Origin: CAZQQN01 sp964595485 | GTDB lineage: Bacteria; Bacteroidota; Bacteroidia; CAILMK01; CAYYUA01 | DNA length: 19,310 nt | NCBI GenBank assembly: GCA_964595485.1 | Contig: CAZQQN010000044.1 | Coordinates: 1-19,310, forward strand | Direction of reading: 5' to 3' | Shown: piece after piece, positions 1-7,087 of the stretch | Layout: every line of letters begins with the position of its first letter | How positions within the stretch are numbered: position 1 is the first letter of the stretch | Program-made: the position numbers and the translations under genes | The notes under the pieces: model-generated | Database searches by the model: none | Told to the model about the DNA's origin: nothing | Seen by the model: only the letters and a program-made list of their open reading frames with translations

Positions 1-1
1 G

Positions 2-874
2 GTTGTTTTAATAGCTTTCGATTTAGCCAATATTTACCTATTATCCTGGTTATTAAAAAAATGGAAACTACCCGGTTACCTGGTATTATTGTATGCACTG
101 AACCCTTTGGTGATTGCTGAACTAACAGGTAATTTGCATTTTGAAGGGGTTATGATTTTTGGTTTACTATTAGCATTGGTGCTTTTATGTAAAAACCGGA
201 TTTACCTATCTTCTGCTGCTTTCGCTGTTAGCGTTTTAGCAAAACTAATCCCCTTAATGTTTCTGCCTCTCTTTATACGGAGGATTGGATTTTGGCAAAC
301 CTGCCTTTACGGAGTTTTAGTGGGTGTTTTGACTTTAATAGGGTTCCTGGCCATCTCCAGCTTCGGACAGCTTTACAATATGCTGGAGAGTGTGGAACTA
401 TATTTCCAAACTTTCGAGTTCAATGCCAGCGTTTATTATGTACTCCGCTGGATCGGATTTCAAATTGAAGGCTACAATATGATCAATACCATTGGTAAAG
501 TATTACCATTGCTAACCGTATTAGGGGTGGGGCTTTACATCTGGCGGGAAGATAAGCCTGATTTAACGCATTTTCCCCGGGCCGTTTTAGTTGTGCTTAC
601 CCTTTACTTACTACTTAGCACGACAGTACATCCCTGGTATATTACCACATTATTACCGTTTAGCTTGCTAACACGTTTTCGCTACCCTTTTCTATGGACC
701 TTCCTGGTAGTCTTTAGCTATTCAGCTTATTGGCACCAAGCCTACGAGGAAGTATATGGGTTGATAGCATTAGAGTATGGCCTGGTTATCACAATGCTTG
801 TTTTAGAGTGGTTTAAACCTGATTTCTTCAAATCAAGCTTATTTAAGCTTTATGTTACTCGAGAAGGTTACTAA
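2..874 (+). CDS. GT-C / GT87-like polytopic membrane glycosyltransferase, C-terminal part (5' end outside window)
   Basis: The frame is open from base 2 and continues upstream, so the N-terminus is missing. About 290 residues are visible, almost all hydrophobic helices (roughly eight membrane segments) separated by short loops. Two segments are typical of polyprenol-phosphate-sugar-dependent GT-C enzymes of the GT87/mannosyltransferase type: a loop with NPLVIAELTGNLHFEG near the start of the visible part, and a late VHPWY motif before the last membrane segments. Such enzymes transfer a sugar from a lipid-phosphate donor on the outer face of the inner membrane; donor and acceptor cannot be told from sequence. 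An internal TTG at 89 could be mistaken for a start, but coding clearly extends before it. No partner gene follows: the next 670 bases look non-coding. The membrane-protein call is firm; the exact GT family is less certain. Confidence 0.72.
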   Translation, partial: VVLIAFDLANIYLLSWLLKKWKLPGYLVLLYALNPLVIAELTGNLHFEGVMIFGLLLALVLLCKNRIYLSSAAFAVSVLAKLIPLMFLPLFIRRIGFWQTCLYGVLVGVLTLIGFLAISSFGQLYNMLESVELYFQTFEFNASVYYVLRWIGFQIEGYNMINTIGKVLPLLTVLGVGLYIWREDKPDLTHFPRAVLVVLTLYLLLSTTVHPWYITTLLPFSLLTRFRYPFLWTFLVVFSYSAYWHQAYEEVYGLIALEYGLVITMLVLEWFKPDFFKSSLFKLYVTREGY

Positions 875-1548
875 AAATGGTAAAAAGCCATTAGGTTTGT
901 CACAATAAAGGTTAGCAACTACTTATCATATATTTTTTAGTCTTCTTGCTTTTCTTTCCGGTAATTTTGTAAGTATCGAGGTAGAGGATCCTGAATCAAA
1001 CCGATATTTTGCTTCTTATGCAGCCGTTATCTTTTGGTGTGGCATACTTGGTTGCAGTGCATTTTTATTTAATTAAGCCGCTCCTTAAAAAATCCGCAGG
1101 TCAGGGTTTTGAGGTAATGGTTTATGCCCGGATGGCAGACCTAAACCTGCTCCTGAATTTGTCAATTAGTCATTTGATAATGCTTTTGAAAGGTCGTTAA
1201 GCATCTGCCAAATCGAAAAAGGTTCCCTGATCAATCATAACTATGGTGAAACCTTATGGCTTATATGACCCTTAATTTATCGAACAATACCGAGGTTTTT
1301 GGCATTTTTTGTAAAAGGGTATTGGCCATGAAAACAAGTTAAATTATCTTGAACCCATGGGATTTGGAATCGTCAATTTACTACCATCCAAAATGCTTCT
1401 GATTTTGTTTTTATGAATCATTTAGCAGATTCTGGATTGGCTAAATCGATCCCATAAGTCCTTGAGAAGGTTTGGGCAAGCTAATTGATGTTATTATAGA
1501 AGGCGATTCATTGACTGATTGCTAAAAACTTTGAATAAAGAAAACGTA
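875..1548. other. Spacer with short degenerate reading frames
   Basis: No convincing gene in about 670 bases. Two overlapping plus-strand frames are open for 50-70 codons: one about 910-1075, reading as a hydrophobic stretch without an ATG start, and one 985-1200, starting only from TTG or an internal ATG at 1018. Neither resembles a family I recognise. After 1200 all frames are broken by frequent stops on both strands. This may be the wreck of an old gene or insertion sequence, but no transposase motif or terminal inverted repeat was seen. Confidence 0.4.
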
Positions 1549-2478
1549 ATGAATATAGGCGCTTATAAAGACCTGTTTTTTGAATCATTTGGGAATTACT
1601 TTGATTACCTGGTTGGGGAAGTCACTAATCCAGGTTGGACCAATTACTTCTATTGGTTGATCGGTATTTCCCTCCTGTTTTTTGTTTTGGAAGTAATCCG
1701 GCCATGGTATCGGCGCAGGCAGATAATTTGGCGGGATTTCTGGCTTGATTCGGCCTATATGTTCTTCAATTTCTTCCTGTTTTCCCTTGTTGGATACAAT
1801 GCAGTATCAAATGTAGCAGTAAAGGCTTTCAATGACTTCCTTGAAGTTTTTGGCATCAATAATCTTGTAGCCATTACGGTTAATGCATGGCCGGTTTGGG
1901 GACAGTTGCTTTTAATGTTTGTTTTACGGGATTTCATTCAATGGAATGTTCATCGTTGGTTGCACCGTTTCCCAATTTTGTGGGAATTTCATAAAGTTCA
2001 TCATTCAGCCAAAGAATTAGGTTTTGCAACCCATTTGCGCTTTCATTGGATGGAAACCATTGCCTACCGTACCATAGAATATATCCCATTGGCAATGATT
2101 GGGTTCGGAATACAGGAGTTTTTCATGGTGCATGTTATAGCCCTGACTATTGGGCATTTTAACCATTCCAATATTTATGTCCCGCTTGGTCCTTTGCGTT
2201 ATGTTATCAATAATCCTCAATTTCATAAATGGCATCATGTCAAAAATGTGCCTGAGCGGAAGCAATACGGAATCAATTTTGCCCTGTCACTCAGCCTTTG
2301 GGATTACCTTTTTGGCACTGCTGAAGAGCCTTACAGCGGGAGGGATATAGAAATCGGCTACCCGGAAGATGAAGAAATGCCAAAAAGTTTTTGGAAGCAG
2401 CTTCTTTTTCCTTTGACTAAGCAGTCAAGGAAGGGAAATCAGGATGAAACGGATGAAACTACTGAAAATCATAGGTAA
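1549..2478 (+). CDS. Sterol desaturase / fatty acid hydroxylase superfamily membrane protein
   Basis: A 309-residue membrane di-iron enzyme. The histidine motifs are clear: HRWLH at about residues 135-139, HKVHH at 148-152, HFNH at 203-206 and HKWHH at 226-230, matching the HX3H, HX2HH, HX2HH pattern that holds the iron pair. An early membrane segment (about 35-52) is followed by two more before the first box. The C-terminal 40 residues are charged and probably cytoplasmic. I chose ATG 1549; a TTG at 1519 would add ten residues but lies within poor sequence. The family inserts oxygen or double bonds into sterols, fatty acids, ether lipids or carotenoids; the substrate here is unknown. It stands alone, convergent with the cold-shock cluster. 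It is not a close copy of the shorter hydroxylase at 9860, which has a different spacing of boxes. Confidence 0.85.
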   Translation: MNIGAYKDLFFESFGNYFDYLVGEVTNPGWTNYFYWLIGISLLFFVLEVIRPWYRRRQIIWRDFWLDSAYMFFNFFLFSLVGYNAVSNVAVKAFNDFLEVFGINNLVAITVNAWPVWGQLLLMFVLRDFIQWNVHRWLHRFPILWEFHKVHHSAKELGFATHLRFHWMETIAYRTIEYIPLAMIGFGIQEFFMVHVIALTIGHFNHSNIYVPLGPLRYVINNPQFHKWHHVKNVPERKQYGINFALSLSLWDYLFGTAEEPYSGRDIEIGYPEDEEMPKSFWKQLLFPLTKQSRKGNQDETDETTENHR

Positions 2479-2527
2479 GCTTTTAGGCTATATAAAAATA
2501 GGGATTTTTGATACAAACCACCTATTT

Positions 2528-2560
2528 CCTAATGATGCTTTTCGGTTTAGTATCATTAGG
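2528..2560. repeat. Hairpin, 9-bp perfect stem extendable to 12
   Basis: CCTAATGAT (2528-2536) pairs perfectly with ATCATTAGG (2552-2560). The stem extends inward through a G-T wobble (2537/2551), C-G and T-A pairs, leaving a nine-base loop. It lies 50 bases after the stop of the hydroxylase gene. No T-run follows, so it is not a classical intrinsic terminator; it could end or protect the hydroxylase transcript. Confidence 0.5.
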
Positions 2561-2705
2561 CGAGTATCGTAACTAAAAACTATGGCTTTATTTTATTAAA
2601 AGTTGCGCTCGCGGGTCATTCCTATATACTTAAGTAAATATTTTTGGAAGTGAAGTAATAAACTAAATAAGGTAAGCTTACAAGTTGCTCAAGCAGAATA
2701 ATCAA

Positions 2706-2804
2706 ATGGAGGCTTTAAGCTCCTATGGCTTCACTACTGTTAAAATAAAAAAGGATGGTGAATTTTTAAGACAAGCTATTGACCTTGTCACTCACATTAA
2801 TTAA
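2706..2804 (+). CDS. Possible small ORF (32 codons) abutting a terminator
   Basis: An ATG-started frame of 32 codons, beginning MEALSSYGF and ending THIN, whose TAA overlaps the first bases of the strong terminator stem at 2803. The frame stays open upstream to a stop at 2673, adding at most ten codons. Composition is ordinary for protein (basic, with an amphipathic C-terminal helix), so it could be the last exon-like remnant of a lost larger gene or a genuine small protein. No recognised family, no evident promoter. The rest of 2479-2856 outside this ORF, the hairpin and the terminator shows nothing. Confidence 0.2.
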   Translation: MEALSSYGFTTVKIKKDGEFLRQAIDLVTHIN

Positions 2805-2837
2805 AACAGCCTGCCTCGTATGGGGCAGGCTGTTTTT
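2803..2837. terminator. Strong bidirectional intrinsic terminator
   Basis: A 13-bp perfect stem (2803-2815 with 2824-2836) includes the GC-rich core CAGCCTGCC/GGCAGGCTG, with an eight-base loop. It is flanked by A's on the left and T's on the right, so it has a U-tract whichever strand is transcribed. It lies 20 bases beyond the stop of the cold-shock gene on the minus strand and closes that transcription unit, while also blocking read-through from the plus-strand hydroxylase side. Confidence 0.9.
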
Positions 2838-2856
2838 AAGCTATTGAAGATAAAGA

Positions 2857-3051
2857 TTAATCTACAACTTTAACGTTGACGGCATTCATCCCTTTTCTTC
2901 CTTGCTCTTCTTCATATTGGACGCGGTCTTCGTCCTGAATATCATCAATGAGCCCACTTTTGTGAACAAAAATGTCGTCATTGGAATCGTCCGGCTTGAT
3001 AAAACCAAAACCTTTGGTATTATCGAAAAACTTTACTGTTCCTTCTTTCAT
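2857..3051 (-). CDS. Cold-shock domain protein (CspA family)
   Basis: A 64-residue single cold-shock domain, the normal size for the family. Both nucleic-acid-binding motifs are present: RNP1 KGFGFI at about 14-19 and RNP2 DIFVH at about 26-30, along with the opening GTVKFF strand. Such proteins bind single-stranded RNA and DNA and melt RNA structure, helping translation in the cold or in rapid growth. It is the last gene of a same-strand set, starting 43 bases after the stop of the DEAD-box helicase and ending 20 bases before a strong terminator. Unlike E. coli cspA there is no long private 5' leader unless the gene has its own promoter inside the helicase gene. Acidic overall, which is common in this family. 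Confidence 0.95.
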   Translation of the reverse strand: MKEGTVKFFDNTKGFGFIKPDDSNDDIFVHKSGLIDDIQDEDRVQYEEEQGRKGMNAVNVKVVD

Positions 3052-3094
3052 AGTACTGGTTACTTTAATTTATAAATAATTTGAGTTCGCTTAA

Positions 3095-4294
3095 TTAATG
3101 GACAAATGTAAGGGCTTTGCCACTCTTCCCTGCACGACCTGTTCGGCCGATGCGATGAACGTAGCTGTCATAATTGGCAGGCATCTGGTAGTTGATGACA
3201 TGCGTGATATTGGTTACATCAATACCCCTTGCTGCCACGTCAGTGGCTACGAGTACTTTTAGTCTCCCGTTTTTGAATTTATTCAAAGCTTTAATCCGGT
3301 GATTCTGAGTTTTATCACCATGCAAAAAATCAACGTTTATTCCTTCCTTATGCAGTTTATGACTGATCTTTTCCACTGACCTTTTGGTCTCAGCAAAGAG
3401 TAAAACTTTTTGAAAAGCCTCATCCTCAAAAAGTTTAAGGAGCATGTCAAATTTATTCCCGTCTGCAGGAACTTTTATGATATCCTGCTCAATCTGACCG
3501 CTTGCCAAATCTCCGGTGTTTATCTTGACTTCTACTGGATCATTGAGGAGTTCGCTAATCAAAGATTGTTGGGTTTTATCGAGCGTTGCAGAAAAAAGCA
3601 TGGTTTGCTCACGATTTTTCATGGCCCTTACCATTTTCTTGATATCTTGTATAAATCCCATATCAAGCATTCTATCAAACTCATCCAGTACAAGGGTCGA
3701 GAAATCCTTCAACTTTAGTCCTCCGCGATCAGTAAGATCAATGAGACGGCCCGGCGTACCGATAATTATGTCATGCTTTTTTCGCAGTTGGCCCATGTCT
3801 TTACCCACGCTTGTGCCTCCTATAAAGCAAGCGGACCTGAGGCCGGTTCCTGTGCTTAGCATTTTGAATTCTTCAGCTACCTGCTGGGCTAATTCCCGTG
3901 TAGGAACAACTACCAGGGATTGAAAATTGGTATCCTGGCTTAACAATTGTTCCATGATTGGAATGAGAAAAGCTCCTGTTTTACCGGTTCCCGTATTGGC
4001 AACACCTACTATATCTTTGCCTTCCTGTAAGTTTTCCAGGGTTTTATCCTGAATTTGAGTGGGTGTTTCGAAACCAAGGTTAGCCAAATTAGCCTTAATG
4101 GTTTTATGAATCGGCATATCACTGAAGTTACGATAAGCCTCGTAATCTTTCTGTTTATGGTTGGTAGCATTTTTGATTAATGAATTCGGATCTATATTTG
4201 AGTTGTTGTTTTTAGCTTTTGAGATCCGGTTAGAATTACTTTTGCGAGGAAATCTAACACCACCTTTATTCCTTCTGGTTCTTAAATTATTCAT
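3095..4294 (-). CDS. DEAD-box ATP-dependent RNA helicase
   Basis: A 399-residue helicase with all core motifs in order: Q-motif region around 75-82, motif I ANTGTGKT at 99-106, Ia PTRELAQQ at 131-138, Ib TPGR at 180-183, motif II DEFD at 204-207 (Phe replacing the Ala of DEAD), III SAT at 235-237, Va ATDVAARGID at 350-359 and VI HRIGRTGRAG at 380-389. The first 50 residues are an Arg/Lys/Asn-rich, low-complexity tail likely to bind RNA. The protein stops about ten residues after motif VI and has no C-terminal extension, so it is shorter than RhlE or CsdA. DEAD-box proteins unwind short RNA duplexes in ribosome assembly and RNA decay, tasks that become limiting at low temperature. It lies between the desaturase (50 bp upstream) and the cold-shock gene (43 bp downstream), consistent with co-transcription. 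Confidence 0.94.
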   Translation of the reverse strand: MNNLRTRRNKGGVRFPRKSNSNRISKAKNNNSNIDPNSLIKNATNHKQKDYEAYRNFSDMPIHKTIKANLANLGFETPTQIQDKTLENLQEGKDIVGVANTGTGKTGAFLIPIMEQLLSQDTNFQSLVVVPTRELAQQVAEEFKMLSTGTGLRSACFIGGTSVGKDMGQLRKKHDIIIGTPGRLIDLTDRGGLKLKDFSTLVLDEFDRMLDMGFIQDIKKMVRAMKNREQTMLFSATLDKTQQSLISELLNDPVEVKINTGDLASGQIEQDIIKVPADGNKFDMLLKLFEDEAFQKVLLFAETKRSVEKISHKLHKEGINVDFLHGDKTQNHRIKALNKFKNGRLKVLVATDVAARGIDVTNITHVINYQMPANYDSYVHRIGRTGRAGKSGKALTFVH

Positions 4295-4344
4295 TAGTTT
4301 AGTTGGATCATTTTATAGGGTAAAGTTAATATTTTTTCAATTTT

Positions 4345-5433
4345 TTAGGCAGGTTTCATGGTACCTAATGTTTTGAGCATTTTTACGTGTTCCTTTAAAG
4401 CCGCTCTGAAAGTCGGTTTTGAGTTATAGGGTATTCCGTATTCTTTGGCTGTTTCGGCAACAATTGGTGCTAATTTTTTATAGTGCACGTGGCAAACATT
4501 AGGTAATAAGTGGTGCTCAACCTGAAAATTCAATCCCCCTACTAACCAGAAGAGTAAATTGTTATTAGGGGCGTAATTTGTCGTTGTGACCATTTGGTGA
4601 ATAGTCCAGTTATTGCCGATCAGCCCATTCTCATCAGGTAATGGATATTCAGTATTGGGCATCACATGAGCTGTCTGGAATACCATGGTGATCAGGATAC
4701 CAGTAATAAAATGCATCGAAAGAAAAGCTGCAATAATTAAGAGAGGGGAAAGGGGCACCATAATAAGTGGCAATGCCAGGGCATAAGAATAATAAATTAT
4801 TTTCCAACCTGCTATTCTGACCAATTCTTTAGTATATTCTTTTCTGCTTTTAATAAGGCCGGCTTTCCAGAAATGTTTCAAGTTCATAAAATCCTTAGTC
4901 GTAATCCACATGATGGTAGAAAGACCATAGAAAAACCAGCCGTAAATATGCTGAAACCGGTGTAGCCAGTGCATACTGTCATGGGGGGAGAATCGCAAGA
5001 AAAATGGGGTTGCGATATCGTCATCAGCACCTTCAATATTGGTATAGGTATGGTGAAGCATATTGTGCTGAATTTTCCAAACATAGGCGTTGGCACCTAT
5101 CAAATTCATGGTTGAGCCGAGTACTTTGTTTACCGCTTTATTTTTTGAATAAGAACCATGAATAGCATCATGCATAATCCCCATGCCAATACCCGCCATA
5201 CCTAAGCCACTGGTTAAATAAGCGGCAAATAGTAAAAGTGGCGTGGTAATTAAGCCTGTACCCAGAAGGATCAGGGGGGCGAAAAAGAGGATAAGCATGA
5301 TAACCGTTTTGGTGATCATGACTCCATTGGCATGTTTGCTTAGATTATTGTCCTTAAAATACTGATTTACTCTTTGTCTTAACGCCTTAGAAAAATTATT
5401 CCCATTGGCCTTTGAAAATTTGGGATGTTCCAT
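4345..5433 (-). CDS. Acyl-lipid / acyl-CoA fatty acid desaturase, front-end type
   Basis: A 362-residue integral-membrane desaturase. The three histidine boxes are HDAIH (88-92), HNMLHH (123-128) and QVEHH (304-308). A glutamine in place of the first histidine of box three is the mark of the front-end (delta-5/delta-6-like) branch of the COG3239 family. Hydrophobic pairs flank the boxes (about 40-85 and 212-255). There is no fused cytochrome b5 domain, so electrons must come from a separate ferredoxin or cytochrome. The enzyme makes double bonds in membrane fatty acids and so lowers lipid melting point. It is the first gene of the run desaturase-helicase-Csp, with a 50-bp gap to the helicase, which suggests a joint role in cold acclimation. 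Regiospecificity cannot be read from sequence. Confidence 0.9.
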   Translation of the reverse strand: MEHPKFSKANGNNFSKALRQRVNQYFKDNNLSKHANGVMITKTVIMLILFFAPLILLGTGLITTPLLLFAAYLTSGLGMAGIGMGIMHDAIHGSYSKNKAVNKVLGSTMNLIGANAYVWKIQHNMLHHTYTNIEGADDDIATPFFLRFSPHDSMHWLHRFQHIYGWFFYGLSTIMWITTKDFMNLKHFWKAGLIKSRKEYTKELVRIAGWKIIYYSYALALPLIMVPLSPLLIIAAFLSMHFITGILITMVFQTAHVMPNTEYPLPDENGLIGNNWTIHQMVTTTNYAPNNNLLFWLVGGLNFQVEHHLLPNVCHVHYKKLAPIVAETAKEYGIPYNSKPTFRAALKEHVKMLKTLGTMKPA

Positions 5434-5931
5434 ACTGAACTACTTAAATGAAAAAACAAGACAAGCGAGTCCAACCTTAATGGGGAATCGCAATGATTTT
5501 TTTCACATCCCAATTCCTGATAAGCTTTTTGCGCTTGGTATTTGTTGAACTTGGTAGGAGTTACCTTGAAAACTTTGGCGAGAAATCATATAACTTAACA
5601 AAAACAACTTATTACCCTCAACATATTGCTTTTGAATAAAGTTCAGAACGGTTTGATTTTTATTCAAGATGCCGCTTTAAGAAGTTTAAGCAGGTTAAAT
5701 ACTTTGTCATACCTAAAAATGCAATAGTGATTTTAAACTATAAGTTATCAAAGGCTCTTCCGTAAAATTTGCTTAAATAAAAACGAGGGTTAAATGCTTA
5801 ATAGCCTTTAATACCAGCAGAATTCCTTAATGATACAAAAGCATTATCTGATACGGAATTGCTGTTTTATAATCTTGGTATTTCAATCGAGTTTTATTGA
5901 TCTTTCAATAAGTTATAGTTAACTGAGATGG
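5434..5931. other. Spacer upstream of the desaturase gene
   Basis: About 500 bases without a credible ORF on either strand. It must hold the promoter of the minus-strand desaturase unit, but I found no clean TAnnTTTG element on that strand near 5434. The only structure seen is the hairpin at 5815-5864. No transposase remnant. Confidence 0.5.
5815..5864. repeat. Imperfect hairpin with U-tract on plus strand
   Basis: AATTCC (5821-5826) pairs with GGAATT (5855-5860), and CAGC (5815-5818) with GCTG (5861-5864), with a two-base bulge (5819-5820). TTTT follows at 5865-5868. It would act as a terminator on the plus strand, where no gene leads into it. On the minus strand it lies 68 bases past the stop of the M6-like gene but has no T-run. 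Role unclear. Confidence 0.3.
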
Positions 5932-6375
5932 CTAATCGTTACCTTTGTCTTTTATGCGATAAAAGCGGTTCTCTTTTTCAAGGATTTCGTCAAGCTTTGG
6001 TTGCTTATAACGCAGATGTTTGGAGATTTCTTTCAGGAACAGCAGCTCATCCCTTTCCCGGTCCTCAGGATCATGAGCAATCTGGCCGCTTGGTTCTAAA
6101 TCACCTTTGGCAGCCCTTTCTGCATATTCATAAACGCCTTTCTTGTTTCTCACCACAGTATAACCATCAATGGTCTCAGAATAAGATAAGTGCCGCTTAC
6201 CCAGCCCAATTATTTTGATTTCCGGCCCGTCTTGTTGATTTAGAGTGAGCGTATCAAATTGCTTCAAATTAGGGTGATTTTCTCCCTCATCTTGAGCATA
6301 AGCTACTCCAGTAAGGGTTAAAATACTCAATCCAGTGCCTGCGATAATCTTTAATAACCAAAATACTTCCTTCAT
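5932..6375 (-). CDS. Secreted protein resembling the isolated N-terminal region of M6-type metalloproteases
   Basis: 147 residues with a clear Sec signal peptide: a hydrophobic core at about 5-24 and an AYA cut site before Gln-28. The mature part has the pattern seen at the start of M6 (immune-inhibitor-A-like) proteases and related secreted Bacteroidota proteins: a tail reading LTLNQQDGPEIKI, then a GLGKRHLSYSETIDGYTVVRN segment with the conserved E-T-x-DGYTV core (about 65-78), then an aromatic strand and a phrase like GDLEPSGQIAHDP. The rest (about 105-147) is highly charged helix. No HEXXH metal site is present and none occurs in the following 500 bases, so either the protease part was lost by truncation or the domain has an independent use. 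Family assignment rests on pattern memory alone. Codon use is ordinary, and the single clean frame argues against recent decay. Confidence 0.55.
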   Translation of the reverse strand: MKEVFWLLKIIAGTGLSILTLTGVAYAQDEGENHPNLKQFDTLTLNQQDGPEIKIIGLGKRHLSYSETIDGYTVVRNKKGVYEYAERAAKGDLEPSGQIAHDPEDRERDELLFLKEISKHLRYKQPKLDEILEKENRFYRIKDKGND

Positions 6376-6473
6376 CTAAAAACTTTGTTTTTTAATCTGT
6401 TACTCAATTATCCTGCCGCTGTGCTTTGCAATGAATAGCAAATGTTATAAGGGGCTCCTTCAAAGCTAAGGGG

Positions 6474-6502
6474 AAATTGGTTTGGTACCCTAAAACCAAT
6501 TT
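6474..6502. repeat. Perfect 10-bp inverted repeat, possible operator or hairpin
   Basis: AAATTGGTTT (6474-6483) is the exact reverse complement of AAACCAATTT (6493-6502), with nine bases between. It lies about 100 bases upstream of the M6-like start codon on the minus strand, where a regulator could bind, or it may form an RNA hairpin. No T-run follows on either side. Confidence 0.45.
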
Positions 6503-6820
6503 GATTAGGTGGTTCAAAGCTATTTACCTACGGTTAATTTCTACTGACTCCTTTTGGGGTTCAGGGATTTCTGAAAAGCAGTGATTGCTATACCAAATAA
6601 GAAACGGTTAGTATTTTATTAGGGTAAACTTCCTGGCTTTTAACCAAAATAATATTGTTGACCTATTAGCCCGATTTCTTCATCATGATTGATTATTAAG
6701 CTTCCTGTCATTTTGCCAGTATTGCTTTGACAGCATTATTAGATTGTTGAAAGATTCCGGCCTAATATTCATAATTGGAAGCGGATTAGATTTTAAATGC
6801 TAATTCAATCATTTAAGAGC

Positions 6821-6890
6821 CCTGGAATTAAGCCATTTATAGTATGCTATCAAACTTGTACAAGGGTTAATCTTATGCCTTAATTCCAGG
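6821..6890. repeat. 12-bp perfect inverted repeat with 46-base spacer
   Basis: CCTGGAATTAAG (6821-6832) pairs exactly with CTTAATTCCAGG (6879-6890). The bases just beyond each arm also share a short direct repeat, AAGCCATTT (6831-6839 and 6895-6903). Located about 200 bases after the dehydrogenase stop. It may be a degenerate small mobile repeat or part of a folded RNA end. Confidence 0.4.
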
Positions 6891-7087
6891 CTATAAGCCA
6901 TTTTTCGAAAGCTTTTTCCAGCAATATTATCATCCAATTTCTTCGCAATCCGTTTTATTTCCTGAAGTGAAGGCCAAAGCGCACTATGGTTAAAACGACC
7001 TTTTAGTTATAAGTTGAATTAAATTAAAAATTTGATTCACAACTATTTCCGTTGAAGGCAGGTGTTTTACTGATTTTCAATGGTTTC

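Larger units (their letters stand above)
6376..7087. other. Long spacer between the dehydrogenase gene and the M6-like gene
   Basis: Over 700 bases with stops in all frames; no gene recognised. It contains two inverted repeats (6474-6502 and 6821-6890). The minus-strand promoter for the M6-like gene should lie in the left part. No T-rich intrinsic terminator was seen directly after the dehydrogenase stop at 7088. Confidence 0.5.

Noticed and set aside
3680..3690. DEFD instead of DEAD in motif II of the helicase as a sign of inactivity
   Set aside because: The catalytic D-E and final D are kept and all other motifs are intact, so the change is a tolerated variant.
3516..3923. 135-codon plus-strand frame antisense to the DEAD-box gene
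   Set aside because: It lies wholly within a gene with all helicase motifs and has no protein-like pattern; a shadow frame.
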